Assembly: GCF_002964665.1 (NCBI RefSeq)
Contig: NZ_PQBZ01000013.1
Span: 248,001 to 312,000, forward strand
Source of the DNA: Pseudoalteromonas sp. T1lg23B
GTDB lineage: Bacteria > Pseudomonadota > Gammaproteobacteria > Enterobacterales > Alteromonadaceae
Length of the DNA stretch: 64,000 bases
Direction of reading: 5' to 3'
Of the stretch, positions 8,283 through 16,477 are shown one piece after another (position 1 is the first letter of the stretch; every line of letters starts with the position of its first letter). Both the position numbers and the translations under genes were made by a program. Below the pieces are notes generated by a model, which had not been told where the DNA came from, searched no databases, and saw only the letters and a list, made by a program, of their open reading frames with translations.

Positions 8283-10514
8283 ATGAATGCTCAGCCAAAT
8301 CTAATTTCTCCGCAAAAGTCACAAAAAGAAGATCATCAAGAAATAAACTTGATGGCTCTTGTTGGTGCGTTGCTTGACGCAAAGTGGTTTATTGCGGGTG
8401 TGACAGCATTATTTATGCTGCTTGGTGTTGCGTATGCAATATTTAGTACACCAGTCTACCAAGCAACCGCTATGGTGCAGGTAGAAGAAAAAGGGGGCTC
8501 GGTCCCTGGTTTTGATGACATGTCTGGCATGTTCGAGAGTACATCGGCCGCGGTAACAGAGATTGAATTACTTAAATCAAGAAGTGTTATTGGCGAAGCT
8601 GTTGATACATTGAATCTAGACACTGTTGTTGAGCCAAAGCTGTTTCCACTTTTTGGTGGTCGTAGTTATCGTAAGTTTGTCGCACAAAATGAGGGTGAAG
8701 TAGCAGAAGCAAGCTTTGGTGCTGAATCCTATGCATGGGGTGGCGAGAAAGTAGAAATACATCGTTTTAAAGTACCTAACAGTGCAATTGGTGAAGAGTT
8801 CGTGCTACAAGCAAGAGCCGAAGAATCATTCGCTTTGTTGACTGAGGGTGGAGATGAAATTCTTGCGGGTAAAGTTGGTGAATCTGTTAAGAATGGCTTC
8901 TTTGAGCTTACAATTAAGACATTAATTGCGCGCCCGAATACCGAATTCTCTATTATTAAACGCAATCGTCTGCAGACAATTATAGACTTACAGGGCGCTA
9001 TTGCTGCGTCTGAGAAAGGCAAGGATTCGGGTATTATTAACTTAGCGCTTCAAGATAAGAGCCCAGACTATGCGGAAACTGTTCTGGATAAAGTAGCTGG
9101 AATCTATGTACGTCGCAATGTAGAGCGTAACAGTGCTGAAGCACAACAATCCTTGGAGTTTTTAGAAGTTCAATTACCAGAAGTAAAGCGTAGCCTTGAA
9201 CGTGCTGAAAAAGCTTTTAATGATTATCAAATTCGCCAAGAATCTATAGATATTAGTTTAGAGACCCAAGGTGTACTAGAACAGATAGTTGCATTGGAAA
9301 CTAAACTACAAGAGCTTGAACTCAAACGTCTTGAGCTTGGGCGAAAATTTAAACGTGAACACCCTGCATATCGCGGCGTTGTAGAGCAGATTGAAACAGT
9401 CAAAAGGCAGCGTAATGAATTTGCTGGTGAAGTTCAGGGGCTCCCTGAAACACAACGCGAGCTATTGCGTCTAAAACGTGATGTTGAAGTAAACAATGAA
9501 ATTTATACTCTATTACTAGCTAAAACTCAAGAGTTAGATATTGTGCGTGCGGGTACAGTTGGTAATGTGCGTATCGTTGATTACGCAGAGGTAAATACTA
9601 CCGAGCCTGTTAAGCCTAGAAAGGCGCTAATTGTAGTATTGTCGACAATGCTTGGTAGCATGTTTGCAGTTGCAATCGTGCTTGTTCAAAAGGCGTTACA
9701 CAAGGGAATAGAAGACCCAGGCGAGATTGAAGCTCTAGGCTTACCTGTTTACGCAAGTGTTCCGTTCTCAGAATACCAAGTCAAGTTGACTGGCTTCGCA
9801 AAAGCACGAAAAGGCAAAGTGGCCAAAGCTAAATCTATTTTGGCAGTGGACAACCCTGCAGACCTTTCAATAGAAGCATTGAGAAGCCTGCGCACTAGTT
9901 TGCATTTCGCCATGCTAGAGGCCAAAAATAATGTGATTGCCATTTCTGGTCCGAGTCCTGGTGTAGGTAAATCGTTTATTACAGCTAACCTTGCTACAGT
10001 ACTAGCTCAAAGTGATAAACGCATACTTGTAATTGATGCGGATATGCGCAAAGGCTACTTGCAAACACAGTTTGGTATGAAATGGAATGATGGTTTAAGT
10101 GATTACCTGTCAGGTAGGTTGAGTCTTGCTCAAGTGATTAAGCCGAGCCAGGTGGACGGGCTTCATGTAATGACACGCGGTCAAATTCCACCAAATCCGT
10201 CAGAACTACTTATGCATGAAAACTTTAGTAAGCTGATTACTGAAGTGAGTAAAATGTATGATTTGGTGATAGTGGATACACCACCTATCTTGGCTGTAAC
10301 CGACCCTGCGATTGTTGGTGCTCATGCAGGCACTACGTTACTAGTAACTCGCTTTGGTCAAAACCATATCAAAGAGCTTGAGATCACTCGTAACCGATTT
10401 GAGCAAAATGGTATTGATGTTAAGGGCGTAGTTTTTAATGGTGTGGTTCGTAAATCAAGCAATGCATACGGTTACTACGGATACTATAACTACGAGTATA
10501 AGTCAGATAGCTAG
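8283..10514 (+). CDS. wzc: tyrosine autokinase and co-polymerase Wzc
   Basis: Wzc is an inner-membrane polysaccharide co-polymerase fused to a BY-kinase. It controls chain length and export with Wza. In 743 residues it shows an N-terminal Wzz domain with a helix near residue 35, a long periplasmic coiled coil (about 270-420), a second helix near 450, and the kinase domain. Walker A is GPSPGVGKS at 556-564, Walker A' is VIDADMRKG and Walker B is VIVDTPP. The C-terminus holds the phospho-acceptor tyrosine cluster (AYGYYGYYNYEY). ATG 8283 is chosen because AAGGAAA lies nine bases upstream. An upstream in-frame TTG at 8241 sits inside wzb and lacks support. Confidence 0.95.
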   Translation: MNAQPNLISPQKSQKEDHQEINLMALVGALLDAKWFIAGVTALFMLLGVAYAIFSTPVYQATAMVQVEEKGGSVPGFDDMSGMFESTSAAVTEIELLKSRSVIGEAVDTLNLDTVVEPKLFPLFGGRSYRKFVAQNEGEVAEASFGAESYAWGGEKVEIHRFKVPNSAIGEEFVLQARAEESFALLTEGGDEILAGKVGESVKNGFFELTIKTLIARPNTEFSIIKRNRLQTIIDLQGAIAASEKGKDSGIINLALQDKSPDYAETVLDKVAGIYVRRNVERNSAEAQQSLEFLEVQLPEVKRSLERAEKAFNDYQIRQESIDISLETQGVLEQIVALETKLQELELKRLELGRKFKREHPAYRGVVEQIETVKRQRNEFAGEVQGLPETQRELLRLKRDVEVNNEIYTLLLAKTQELDIVRAGTVGNVRIVDYAEVNTTEPVKPRKALIVVLSTMLGSMFAVAIVLVQKALHKGIEDPGEIEALGLPVYASVPFSEYQVKLTGFAKARKGKVAKAKSILAVDNPADLSIEALRSLRTSLHFAMLEAKNNVIAISGPSPGVGKSFITANLATVLAQSDKRILVIDADMRKGYLQTQFGMKWNDGLSDYLSGRLSLAQVIKPSQVDGLHVMTRGQIPPNPSELLMHENFSKLITEVSKMYDLVIVDTPPILAVTDPAIVGAHAGTTLLVTRFGQNHIKELEITRNRFEQNGIDVKGVVFNGVVRKSSNAYGYYGYYNYEYKSDS

Positions 10515-10566
10515 AACTCGACACAATGCTGATTACCTTAACTAGTATGAACAAAGGTTTCTTAAA

Positions 10567-11589
10567 ATGAATGGACAAGAAGTGACTAACACAGCTCGTA
10601 AACTTGATAGAGTACCGACTAAACAGGTTTCTTTGAGTGATACTCAAACTACTCCAGTAGTCAAACAGTTCAAATCAAAAAAAGAAGCATTATCGCAACC
10701 GGTCATTTATGTATATTGTCCTGAAACTTCCGAATTGACTATCGGGAGAATAATTGATGATTATACATTTGATATAGTGCTCAATGATTATTCAGTACGT
10801 GACTTTAGTAACAAAGTTATATGTCACTATCAGAGTTCTGATTTAACGAAAGAGCAGCGTAAATTTCTTGTAACGGCAACAGAATGTGGGGCTTGGGTCG
10901 AGCCTCTTGTTAGCTATTTGGATGAACGCTTAGGTTATACAGAAGTTAAGTTACTTCACAGTAGTTACTTTTTACACCAAAAGGCATTTTCGATTTTAAG
11001 TAACAAGCGCGACAAAATATTAAAACGGGGCACAGATATCGTGATGGCATTTTTGTTGTTAATGCTGACTTTGCCCATTGCTATTTTGGCAGCTATCTTG
11101 ATTAAACTTGAAAGCCCTGGCCCTATTTTGTTTAAGCAACGAAGGACTGGTCTTTATAACCAAGAATTTGATGTTATCAAATTTAGATCTATGAGAAATG
11201 ATGCAGAAAAAAATGGTGCGCAGTGGGCTATAAAAAATGATGCTCGCGTAACTAAAGTCGGTAAGTTTATTCGAAAATCGAGAATTGATGAGTTGCCGCA
11301 GCTGATTAATGTTTTGAAAGGCGAAATGTCAATCGTAGGTCCAAGACCTGAAAGGGAAATATTCATTACCGATTTGGAAAAGGAAATCTCTTACTATCGA
11401 TTTCGGCATGCAGTCAAACCCGGTGTGACAGGTCTTGCTCAAGTTAGCTATCCATATGGTGCATCTATTGAGGATGCTGTATGGAAGCATAAATATGATG
11501 TTTATTACATTAAGCACTATAGTCTTTGGCTTGATATAAAAATACTGCTACTCACCACTAAAACTGTTTTGTTTGGTATGGGTAGATAG
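10567..11589 (+). CDS. WcaJ/WbaP-type polyprenyl-phosphate sugar transferase
   Basis: This enzyme transfers a sugar-1-phosphate (commonly Glc or Gal) from UDP-sugar to undecaprenyl phosphate. The catalytic sugar-transferase domain occupies about residues 150-340: a membrane segment (TDIVMAFLLLMLTLPIAILAA), SPGPILFKQRRTG, KFRSM, the K-x-G-K-F-I-R-K-S-R-I-D-E-L-P-Q block, MSIVGPRPE, and KPGVTGLAQV. The N-terminal 145 residues are soluble and lack the four-helix bundle of WcaJ, so this is a short-form enzyme with an uncharacterised N-domain. It directly follows wzc. Confidence 0.9.
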   Translation: MNGQEVTNTARKLDRVPTKQVSLSDTQTTPVVKQFKSKKEALSQPVIYVYCPETSELTIGRIIDDYTFDIVLNDYSVRDFSNKVICHYQSSDLTKEQRKFLVTATECGAWVEPLVSYLDERLGYTEVKLLHSSYFLHQKAFSILSNKRDKILKRGTDIVMAFLLLMLTLPIAILAAILIKLESPGPILFKQRRTGLYNQEFDVIKFRSMRNDAEKNGAQWAIKNDARVTKVGKFIRKSRIDELPQLINVLKGEMSIVGPRPEREIFITDLEKEISYYRFRHAVKPGVTGLAQVSYPYGASIEDAVWKHKYDVYYIKHYSLWLDIKILLLTTKTVLFGMGR

Positions 11590-11591
11590 AA

Positions 11592-12425
11592 ATGGAAATG
11601 CATTTTAAAGTCGTTGCTGAAACTCAAAATCAGCTCGGAGAAGGAATATACTATGATAGTACAACACAGAAAATCTTTTGGTTAGATATTCTTCAATCAA
11701 GATTGTATGTACTACATAGCCCTTTTAACGAAAAAAACCTTGATGTGCACCAGTTAGAAAATTATCCCAGTGTTATTTTGAACGTGAATTGGCCCCAGCT
11801 TGTGTACTTAAACTCAAGAGGTCTTTTTTCTTACGATTGTAACTCTAAATGTACTGCGAATATGACTACGATAGAGCATACAGCCAGCATTGAAATGAGA
11901 ATGAACGATGGAGTTCAACTTATTGATGGTCGATACTTCTTCGGTAGTATGGGCCTTAATGGTGAAGAGAATGCTGGAAAACTCTATTTGGTTAGTGACG
12001 AGAAAGTCTTTAGCTCAGAATACAGTAATTCGATACCTAACACGTTCATTGAACTAGATGAGCACGTCTTAGTCAGCGACTCTAAAGCTGGCATTATATA
12101 TAAACATGACAAAGATGATTTGTTAGGTCGACGTGAAGTCTGGAAAAAATTCGATGAGGAAGGAAAAGTCCCTGATGGCGGTTGTAGGCTCCGAGACCGT
12201 GTTTTTATCAGTATCTGGGGAGGGGGTTGTATCAAAGAGTATGATATTCAAGGAAACGAAATCATGGAATATCAATTACCAGTATTACAGCCCACAAACT
12301 GTATAGCAGTTAATGACTCTCTGTTTGTTACAAGTGCCAGAGGTGGTTTGTCTGATGAACAATTAGTCAACTACCCAATGTCAGGCTCTTTAATCGAAAT
12401 TTGTTTAGGTGATAGGGATGAGTAA
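11592..12425 (+). CDS. SMP-30/gluconolactonase-like protein
   Basis: This 277-residue beta-propeller belongs to the SMP-30/LRE family, whose members hydrolyse sugar lactones using one divalent metal. Recognisable blocks are QLGEGIYYD with the first metal Glu near the N-terminus, MRMNDGVQLIDGRYFFGSMG (metal Asn), VSDSKAGIIY (metal Asp) and KVPDGGCRLRDRVF. There is no signal peptide, so it acts in the cytoplasm. It begins two bases after the sugar transferase and overlaps the next gene by eight bases. In this cassette it probably opens a lactone of the unusual sugar acid handled by the neighbouring cytidylyltransferase. The pathway is inference. Confidence 0.85.
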   Translation: MEMHFKVVAETQNQLGEGIYYDSTTQKIFWLDILQSRLYVLHSPFNEKNLDVHQLENYPSVILNVNWPQLVYLNSRGLFSYDCNSKCTANMTTIEHTASIEMRMNDGVQLIDGRYFFGSMGLNGEENAGKLYLVSDEKVFSSEYSNSIPNTFIELDEHVLVSDSKAGIIYKHDKDDLLGRREVWKKFDEEGKVPDGGCRLRDRVFISIWGGGCIKEYDIQGNEIMEYQLPVLQPTNCIAVNDSLFVTSARGGLSDEQLVNYPMSGSLIEICLGDRDE

Positions 12426-13374
12426 AGAATTAGTGTCAGTAGTTATTCGCACTCTCAATGAGGAGCGCTACCTTCCAGAATTACTTGCAGCCATAAAGAA
12501 GCAACAGTCTGACATTTTTGAAATTGAAGTTGTAATAGTTGATTCAGGATCAACTGACGACACGCTGAAAATTGCTGAATTTCACGACTGTAGAATAACT
12601 TACATTAAGAAGCAAGATTTCACATTCGGACGTTCGCTGAATGTAGGGTGTGACTTTGCTCAGGGGCAGTACTTAATTTTTATCAGTGGCCACTGTATTC
12701 CATGCGATGAGCTTTGGGTTCATAACCTTGTAGCTCCACTGGTTGACAAGTGCCAATATACATATGGCCGACAAGTCGGAAGGGATAATACTAAATTTAG
12801 TGAAAGGCAACTCTTTGATAAATATTTTCCGAGAGTGTCTTGTATTCCGCAAGAGGGCTTCTTTTGTAATAACGCGAACGCAGCTATCAGAAAAGATACG
12901 TGGGAAAAGTATAAATTTGATGAAACCCTTACCGGCTGTGAAGATATGTATTTAGCTAAACAGCTTGTAGAAGATGGGGGTAAAGTTGGTTATGTAGCTG
13001 ATGCGCCAGTCTTTCACATCCATGATGAAACTTGGGGTAAAGTAAAAATTAGATATGAGCGGGAAGCTATTGCATTACAAAAGATTCTTCCTCATGTTCA
13101 TATGACTTTCTTTGATATGCTCACGTATATATTTGTTGGTATTGCCAAAGATGTAAAAGAAGCAACCAAACAGAAGAGGCTGCTTACTGAGCTGTACTCA
13201 ATTTTTAGGTTCAGATTAGCTCAATATTACGGTGGTTACTTAGGCAATCATATAACAAGAAAGTTGTCCCATGAAACTAAGCTTGCATATTTTTACCCTA
13301 GAGTGACAGATATGGAAGTCTCAATGAAGCCAAAGAATCTAACAAAGAAAAAACTTAAAGAGGCAAGTAAATGA
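12418..13374 (+). CDS. glycosyltransferase family 2
   Basis: This 318-residue GT-A enzyme begins VSVVIRTLNEERYLPELL and contains VDSGSTDDT. In place of the usual DxD it has FISGHCIP, a variant seen in a GT2 subgroup, so metal binding may differ. Later it has CNNANAAIRKDTWEKY and the E-D-M-Y segment that supplies the catalytic acid. ATG 12418 is preferred because AGG lies eight bases upstream and it overlaps the SMP-30 stop. An in-frame GTG at 12409 is unlikely. A four-base ATGA overlap joins it to the cytidylyltransferase. Confidence 0.88.
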   Translation: MSKELVSVVIRTLNEERYLPELLAAIKKQQSDIFEIEVVIVDSGSTDDTLKIAEFHDCRITYIKKQDFTFGRSLNVGCDFAQGQYLIFISGHCIPCDELWVHNLVAPLVDKCQYTYGRQVGRDNTKFSERQLFDKYFPRVSCIPQEGFFCNNANAAIRKDTWEKYKFDETLTGCEDMYLAKQLVEDGGKVGYVADAPVFHIHDETWGKVKIRYEREAIALQKILPHVHMTFFDMLTYIFVGIAKDVKEATKQKRLLTELYSIFRFRLAQYYGGYLGNHITRKLSHETKLAYFYPRVTDMEVSMKPKNLTKKKLKEASK

Positions 13375-14042
13375 AGAAAGTTGTAGCATTGCTACCCATG
13401 AAAGCAAATAGTGAAAGGGTTAAAGGAAAAAACTTCCGAAATCTTGCTGGTAAGCCCCTTTTTAAGTGGATTTTGGACTCTCTTCTTGAAAGTAAATATA
13501 TTGATAAGGTAATCATTAATACCGATGCTCGAGAAATTCTTCTTGAGAACGGCTTAGTTGAGTCTGATCGCGTAGTTATTAGAGAAAGAGCGGAACATCT
13601 GTGTGGCGACTTCGTAAGCATGAATCTAATTCTCGAAGATGATATTAAAAATGTTGATGCCGATGTTTATTTGATGACGCATACGACTAACCCTTTGATC
13701 AGTACAAACACAATTGATAGAGCATTAGAACAATACCTAAATCAAAACGAGTATGACTCTTTGTTCACGGTTAACAAAGTCCAAACTCGATTTTATACAG
13801 AAGATGTGAAACCAGTAAATCATGATCCAGATAATTTGGTTCGCACTCAGGATCTCACCCCTTGGTTTGAAGAAAACTCTTGTTTATATGCATTTACAAA
13901 AGAAAGTTTTTCGAAAACAAATGCAAGAATAGGTGAAAAGCCAATGATGTTCCAAACTCCTCAGTTGGAGTCTGTTGATATAGATGAACCTGAAGATTGG
14001 GAAATGGCAAGAGCTTTAGCTGAGAACGTAACAAAGGGATAG
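13371..14042 (+). CDS. acylneuraminate cytidylyltransferase-family CMP-sugar synthetase
   Basis: The protein is predicted to activate an acidic sugar as its CMP derivative using CTP. In 223 residues it has the family signature near the N-terminus (LLPMKANSERVKGKNFR), the base-binding strand VIINTDA, THTTNPL in place of PTSPL, and a C-terminal VDIDEPEDWEMA metal motif. It is shorter than bifunctional NeuA. No sialic, legionaminic, pseudaminic or Kdo synthase lies in this window, so the activated sugar is unknown. It is coupled by four bases to the preceding GT2 and followed by two oxidoreductases, which suggests they make its substrate. Confidence 0.88.
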   Translation: MKKVVALLPMKANSERVKGKNFRNLAGKPLFKWILDSLLESKYIDKVIINTDAREILLENGLVESDRVVIRERAEHLCGDFVSMNLILEDDIKNVDADVYLMTHTTNPLISTNTIDRALEQYLNQNEYDSLFTVNKVQTRFYTEDVKPVNHDPDNLVRTQDLTPWFEENSCLYAFTKESFSKTNARIGEKPMMFQTPQLESVDIDEPEDWEMARALAENVTKG

Positions 14043-14063
14043 AATCATGAAAGTATTAGTCAC

Positions 14064-14981
14064 ATGCCCACCATGTTGGGCCTATTTGATGAGTTTGTTG
14101 AACCGGCTAAAAAGCTAGGACTTGAATTAGTTAAAGCAAAGACAACCCAAGTGTTATCTGAGGCAGAATTAATTGAGTTGCTGCCGCATTATGATGGATG
14201 GATTATTGGGGATGACCCAGCAACGAGACGAGTATTTGAAGCGGGAAAAAATGGCGCTTTGAAAGCGGCTGTTAAGTGGGGCATTGGCGTGGATAATGTT
14301 GACTTCGTCGCTTGCGAAGAGCTTGGTATTCCAATCACAAACACTCCGAACATGTTTGGAGGTGAAGTTGCTGATGTCGCTATTTCTTTGCTACTAGCGC
14401 TGACTCGTCAAACACATTTTATCGACAGAGAAATAAGAAATAATTTCTCTTGGCCTAAGCCTGCAGGCATGAGCATCGAAGGTAAAACCATTGGTATTGT
14501 AGGCTTCGGTGATATTGGTCAAAGTGTCGCTAAGAGGTTAACTGGATTCGATGTGAATGTAATTGCTTATGATCCAGGTGTAGAAGGCAATAAAGGCTAT
14601 CAGTTTGTTCAGCGTGCTAATTTTCCTGATAGGTTGGAGCAAGTCGATGCATTGATTTTCACTTGCTCATTGAACAAGAAAAATCATCATATGCTTAGCA
14701 GCGCTACGATTGAAAAAATGAAAACGGGCGCTATGGTTATCAACGTTGCTCGAGGTCCTCTCATTGATGAAAATGCTCTAGTAGAAGCACTTCAAAACGA
14801 AAAACTCTACGCAGCTGGCTTAGATGTATTCGAAATTGAACCTTTGCCAAAAAAATCTCCATTGAGAGAAATGCCGCAGTGTGTTTTCGGTTCCCACAAT
14901 GGTAGCAATGCTGTAGAAGGCGTTCGCAGAGCAACCTATAAAGCAATTGAGCATTTATCAGGGTTTTTACATGACGCGTAA
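14064..14981 (+). CDS. D-2-hydroxyacid dehydrogenase (probable N-terminal frameshift)
   Basis: This NAD-dependent dehydrogenase belongs to the phosphoglycerate dehydrogenase family. The Rossmann motif GIVGFGDIGQ, the catalytic Arg block (NVARGPLIDENAL), Glu (FEIEPLP) and His (GSHNGS) are all present, so the enzyme core is intact. The start is odd. A good Shine-Dalgarno (AAAGGGA) serves ATG 14047, which reads MKVLVTCPP, the usual first strand of this family, but is then out of frame. One extra A after the second CCA codon (near 14073) would join it to the frame beginning MLGLFDEF and give 311 residues. As written, translation would have to start at ATG 14064 without a clear ribosome site. Confidence 0.82.
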   Translation: MPTMLGLFDEFVEPAKKLGLELVKAKTTQVLSEAELIELLPHYDGWIIGDDPATRRVFEAGKNGALKAAVKWGIGVDNVDFVACEELGIPITNTPNMFGGEVADVAISLLLALTRQTHFIDREIRNNFSWPKPAGMSIEGKTIGIVGFGDIGQSVAKRLTGFDVNVIAYDPGVEGNKGYQFVQRANFPDRLEQVDALIFTCSLNKKNHHMLSSATIEKMKTGAMVINVARGPLIDENALVEALQNEKLYAAGLDVFEIEPLPKKSPLREMPQCVFGSHNGSNAVEGVRRATYKAIEHLSGFLHDA

Positions 14982-15717
14982 AAAATATGCGCTAATTACA
15001 GGCAGTGCTGGCGGGATAGGTAAAGCACTTAGAGATAAGTACCTTGAAAATGACTATCTTGTAATTGGTTTGGATTACCAAGAGCAAGTTGATGGTGAGA
15101 ACTTTTTTCCTGTACAAGTAGATTTGGCAAAATTAGTCCGAGATAAGGCATATCTGAATAGTATTTTGCATCAAATAAAAAAAATCAGTAATACTCAAGG
15201 AATCTCAGTTCTGATAAACAATGCGGCGATTCAAATCGTCAAGCCGTTTGATGAATTGGAGTTTGATGATTGGTCTTTAAGCTTTGATGTAAACTTACAT
15301 GCGCCTTTTATTTTTGCAAAATCTTTTGCTACTGAGCTTGGTTTAAATAATGGTTCGATCGTAAACATTAGTTCTATTCATTCTAAGCTGACTAAAAAGA
15401 ACTTTTTGGCTTATTCAACGACTAAGGCTGCTTTGAGTGCATTAACTAGAAATCTAGCGATCGAATTGGGGGGAGCTGTTCGAGTTAATGCAATTGAGCC
15501 GGCAGCAATTTCCACAGAAATGCTAAAAGACGGTTTTAAGGGAAAGGAAGACTTATTCTCTGAGCTTGAATCGTACCATCCGCTAGGAAGGATTGGCACT
15601 CCAGATGAGGTTGCTGACTTAGCACTTTTCCTTTCTTCTGAAAAAGCTAACTTTTTACATGGTTCATGTGTATCTATTAATGGTGGAATAGCAAGCTGTT
15701 TAAGTGATCCTGATTAA
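14971..15717 (+). CDS. SDR-family oxidoreductase
   Basis: This 248-residue short-chain dehydrogenase/reductase has cofactor motif TGSAGGIG near the N-terminus, INNAAI, catalytic Ser in NISSIHS, and the Y-x-x-x-K pair in YSTTKAAL. The C-terminal LHGSCVSINGGI matches the classical SDR tail. ATG 14971 overlaps the previous stop by 11 bases. An upstream in-frame TTG (14947) lies deeper in that gene and is less likely. With the hydroxyacid dehydrogenase it would supply two redox steps, plausibly in making the acidic sugar that is later activated with CMP. The substrate is not known. Confidence 0.9.
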   Translation: MTRKKYALITGSAGGIGKALRDKYLENDYLVIGLDYQEQVDGENFFPVQVDLAKLVRDKAYLNSILHQIKKISNTQGISVLINNAAIQIVKPFDELEFDDWSLSFDVNLHAPFIFAKSFATELGLNNGSIVNISSIHSKLTKKNFLAYSTTKAALSALTRNLAIELGGAVRVNAIEPAAISTEMLKDGFKGKEDLFSELESYHPLGRIGTPDEVADLALFLSSEKANFLHGSCVSINGGIASCLSDPD

Positions 15718-15718
15718 T

Positions 15719-16471
15719 ATGAAAAAAACAATACATAAAATGGTAATGTTTATCAATGATTTATCCTTTGATTTGATAGCAAAAAAAAAGTCAGATATTG
15801 GAAAGGTCTTACTATACTCAGACTCTAGGGGGACTGAAATCTACCCTAGATTTAAACATAAAAATCCATATTTCTCCTATATTAGAGGGTATTTAGATAG
15901 CTACTCTGTTGAGTACGAACTTTGTCCCCATAAATTCACTAGTTTATTAGACTTTCTTGAATATACTTCAGAAAACCAAGGTTACTCCCATATAATATTA
16001 CACTGTGGTATTGTGGACTTTGCTCCCAGACCGTTATCATCATATACAAGCATGCTCAAAGATAAGGAAAATTATCTGAAAAAAATGGGCTGGTACCATT
16101 ACTTTGAAAATAGGAACGACTTTCTATGTGATTATGAGGGAGAGGCATGCCTTCAATTTATGAGTCGTGAATTTTTGATTAATGAATTCATCCCTGCATT
16201 GGAAAAAATTGAGAATATTATTTATGTAGGTATTAACCCTGTAGTTAATGATTGGAGAGGAAATTATTGGAGAGATCGGCCGGATTGCATCAACGAACAG
16301 TTGGAACAAGACTTAATAATGTTACGTCATTTTAATGACGTGGTAGATTTATCTGCTTGGTCTGATGAAGAGGTAAAATATTATACTGTCGATAACGTTC
16401 ACTATAATCGAAAAGGGCTGAATTTTATTGGAGAAAGAGTTTCTCAAATTTTAGCAAAGAAGAGCAGTTAG
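15719..16471 (+). CDS. SGNH/GDSL-like hydrolase
   Basis: This 250-residue cytoplasmic protein has the spaced blocks of SGNH hydrolases: YSDSRG with the nucleophile Ser36 in block I, LHCGIVDF as a block III variant (Gly present, Asp for Asn), and DNVHYN with the Asp225/His228 pair in block V. Such enzymes in glycan loci add or remove acyl groups on sugars. No signal peptide is visible. It starts two bases after the SDR stop; an in-frame GTG at 15704 is less likely. From here to about 21.75 kb the DNA is clearly richer in A and T, a sign of separate acquisition. Confidence 0.72.
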   Translation: MKKTIHKMVMFINDLSFDLIAKKKSDIGKVLLYSDSRGTEIYPRFKHKNPYFSYIRGYLDSYSVEYELCPHKFTSLLDFLEYTSENQGYSHIILHCGIVDFAPRPLSSYTSMLKDKENYLKKMGWYHYFENRNDFLCDYEGEACLQFMSREFLINEFIPALEKIENIIYVGINPVVNDWRGNYWRDRPDCINEQLEQDLIMLRHFNDVVDLSAWSDEEVKYYTVDNVHYNRKGLNFIGERVSQILAKKSS

Positions 16472-16477
16472 ATAAAA

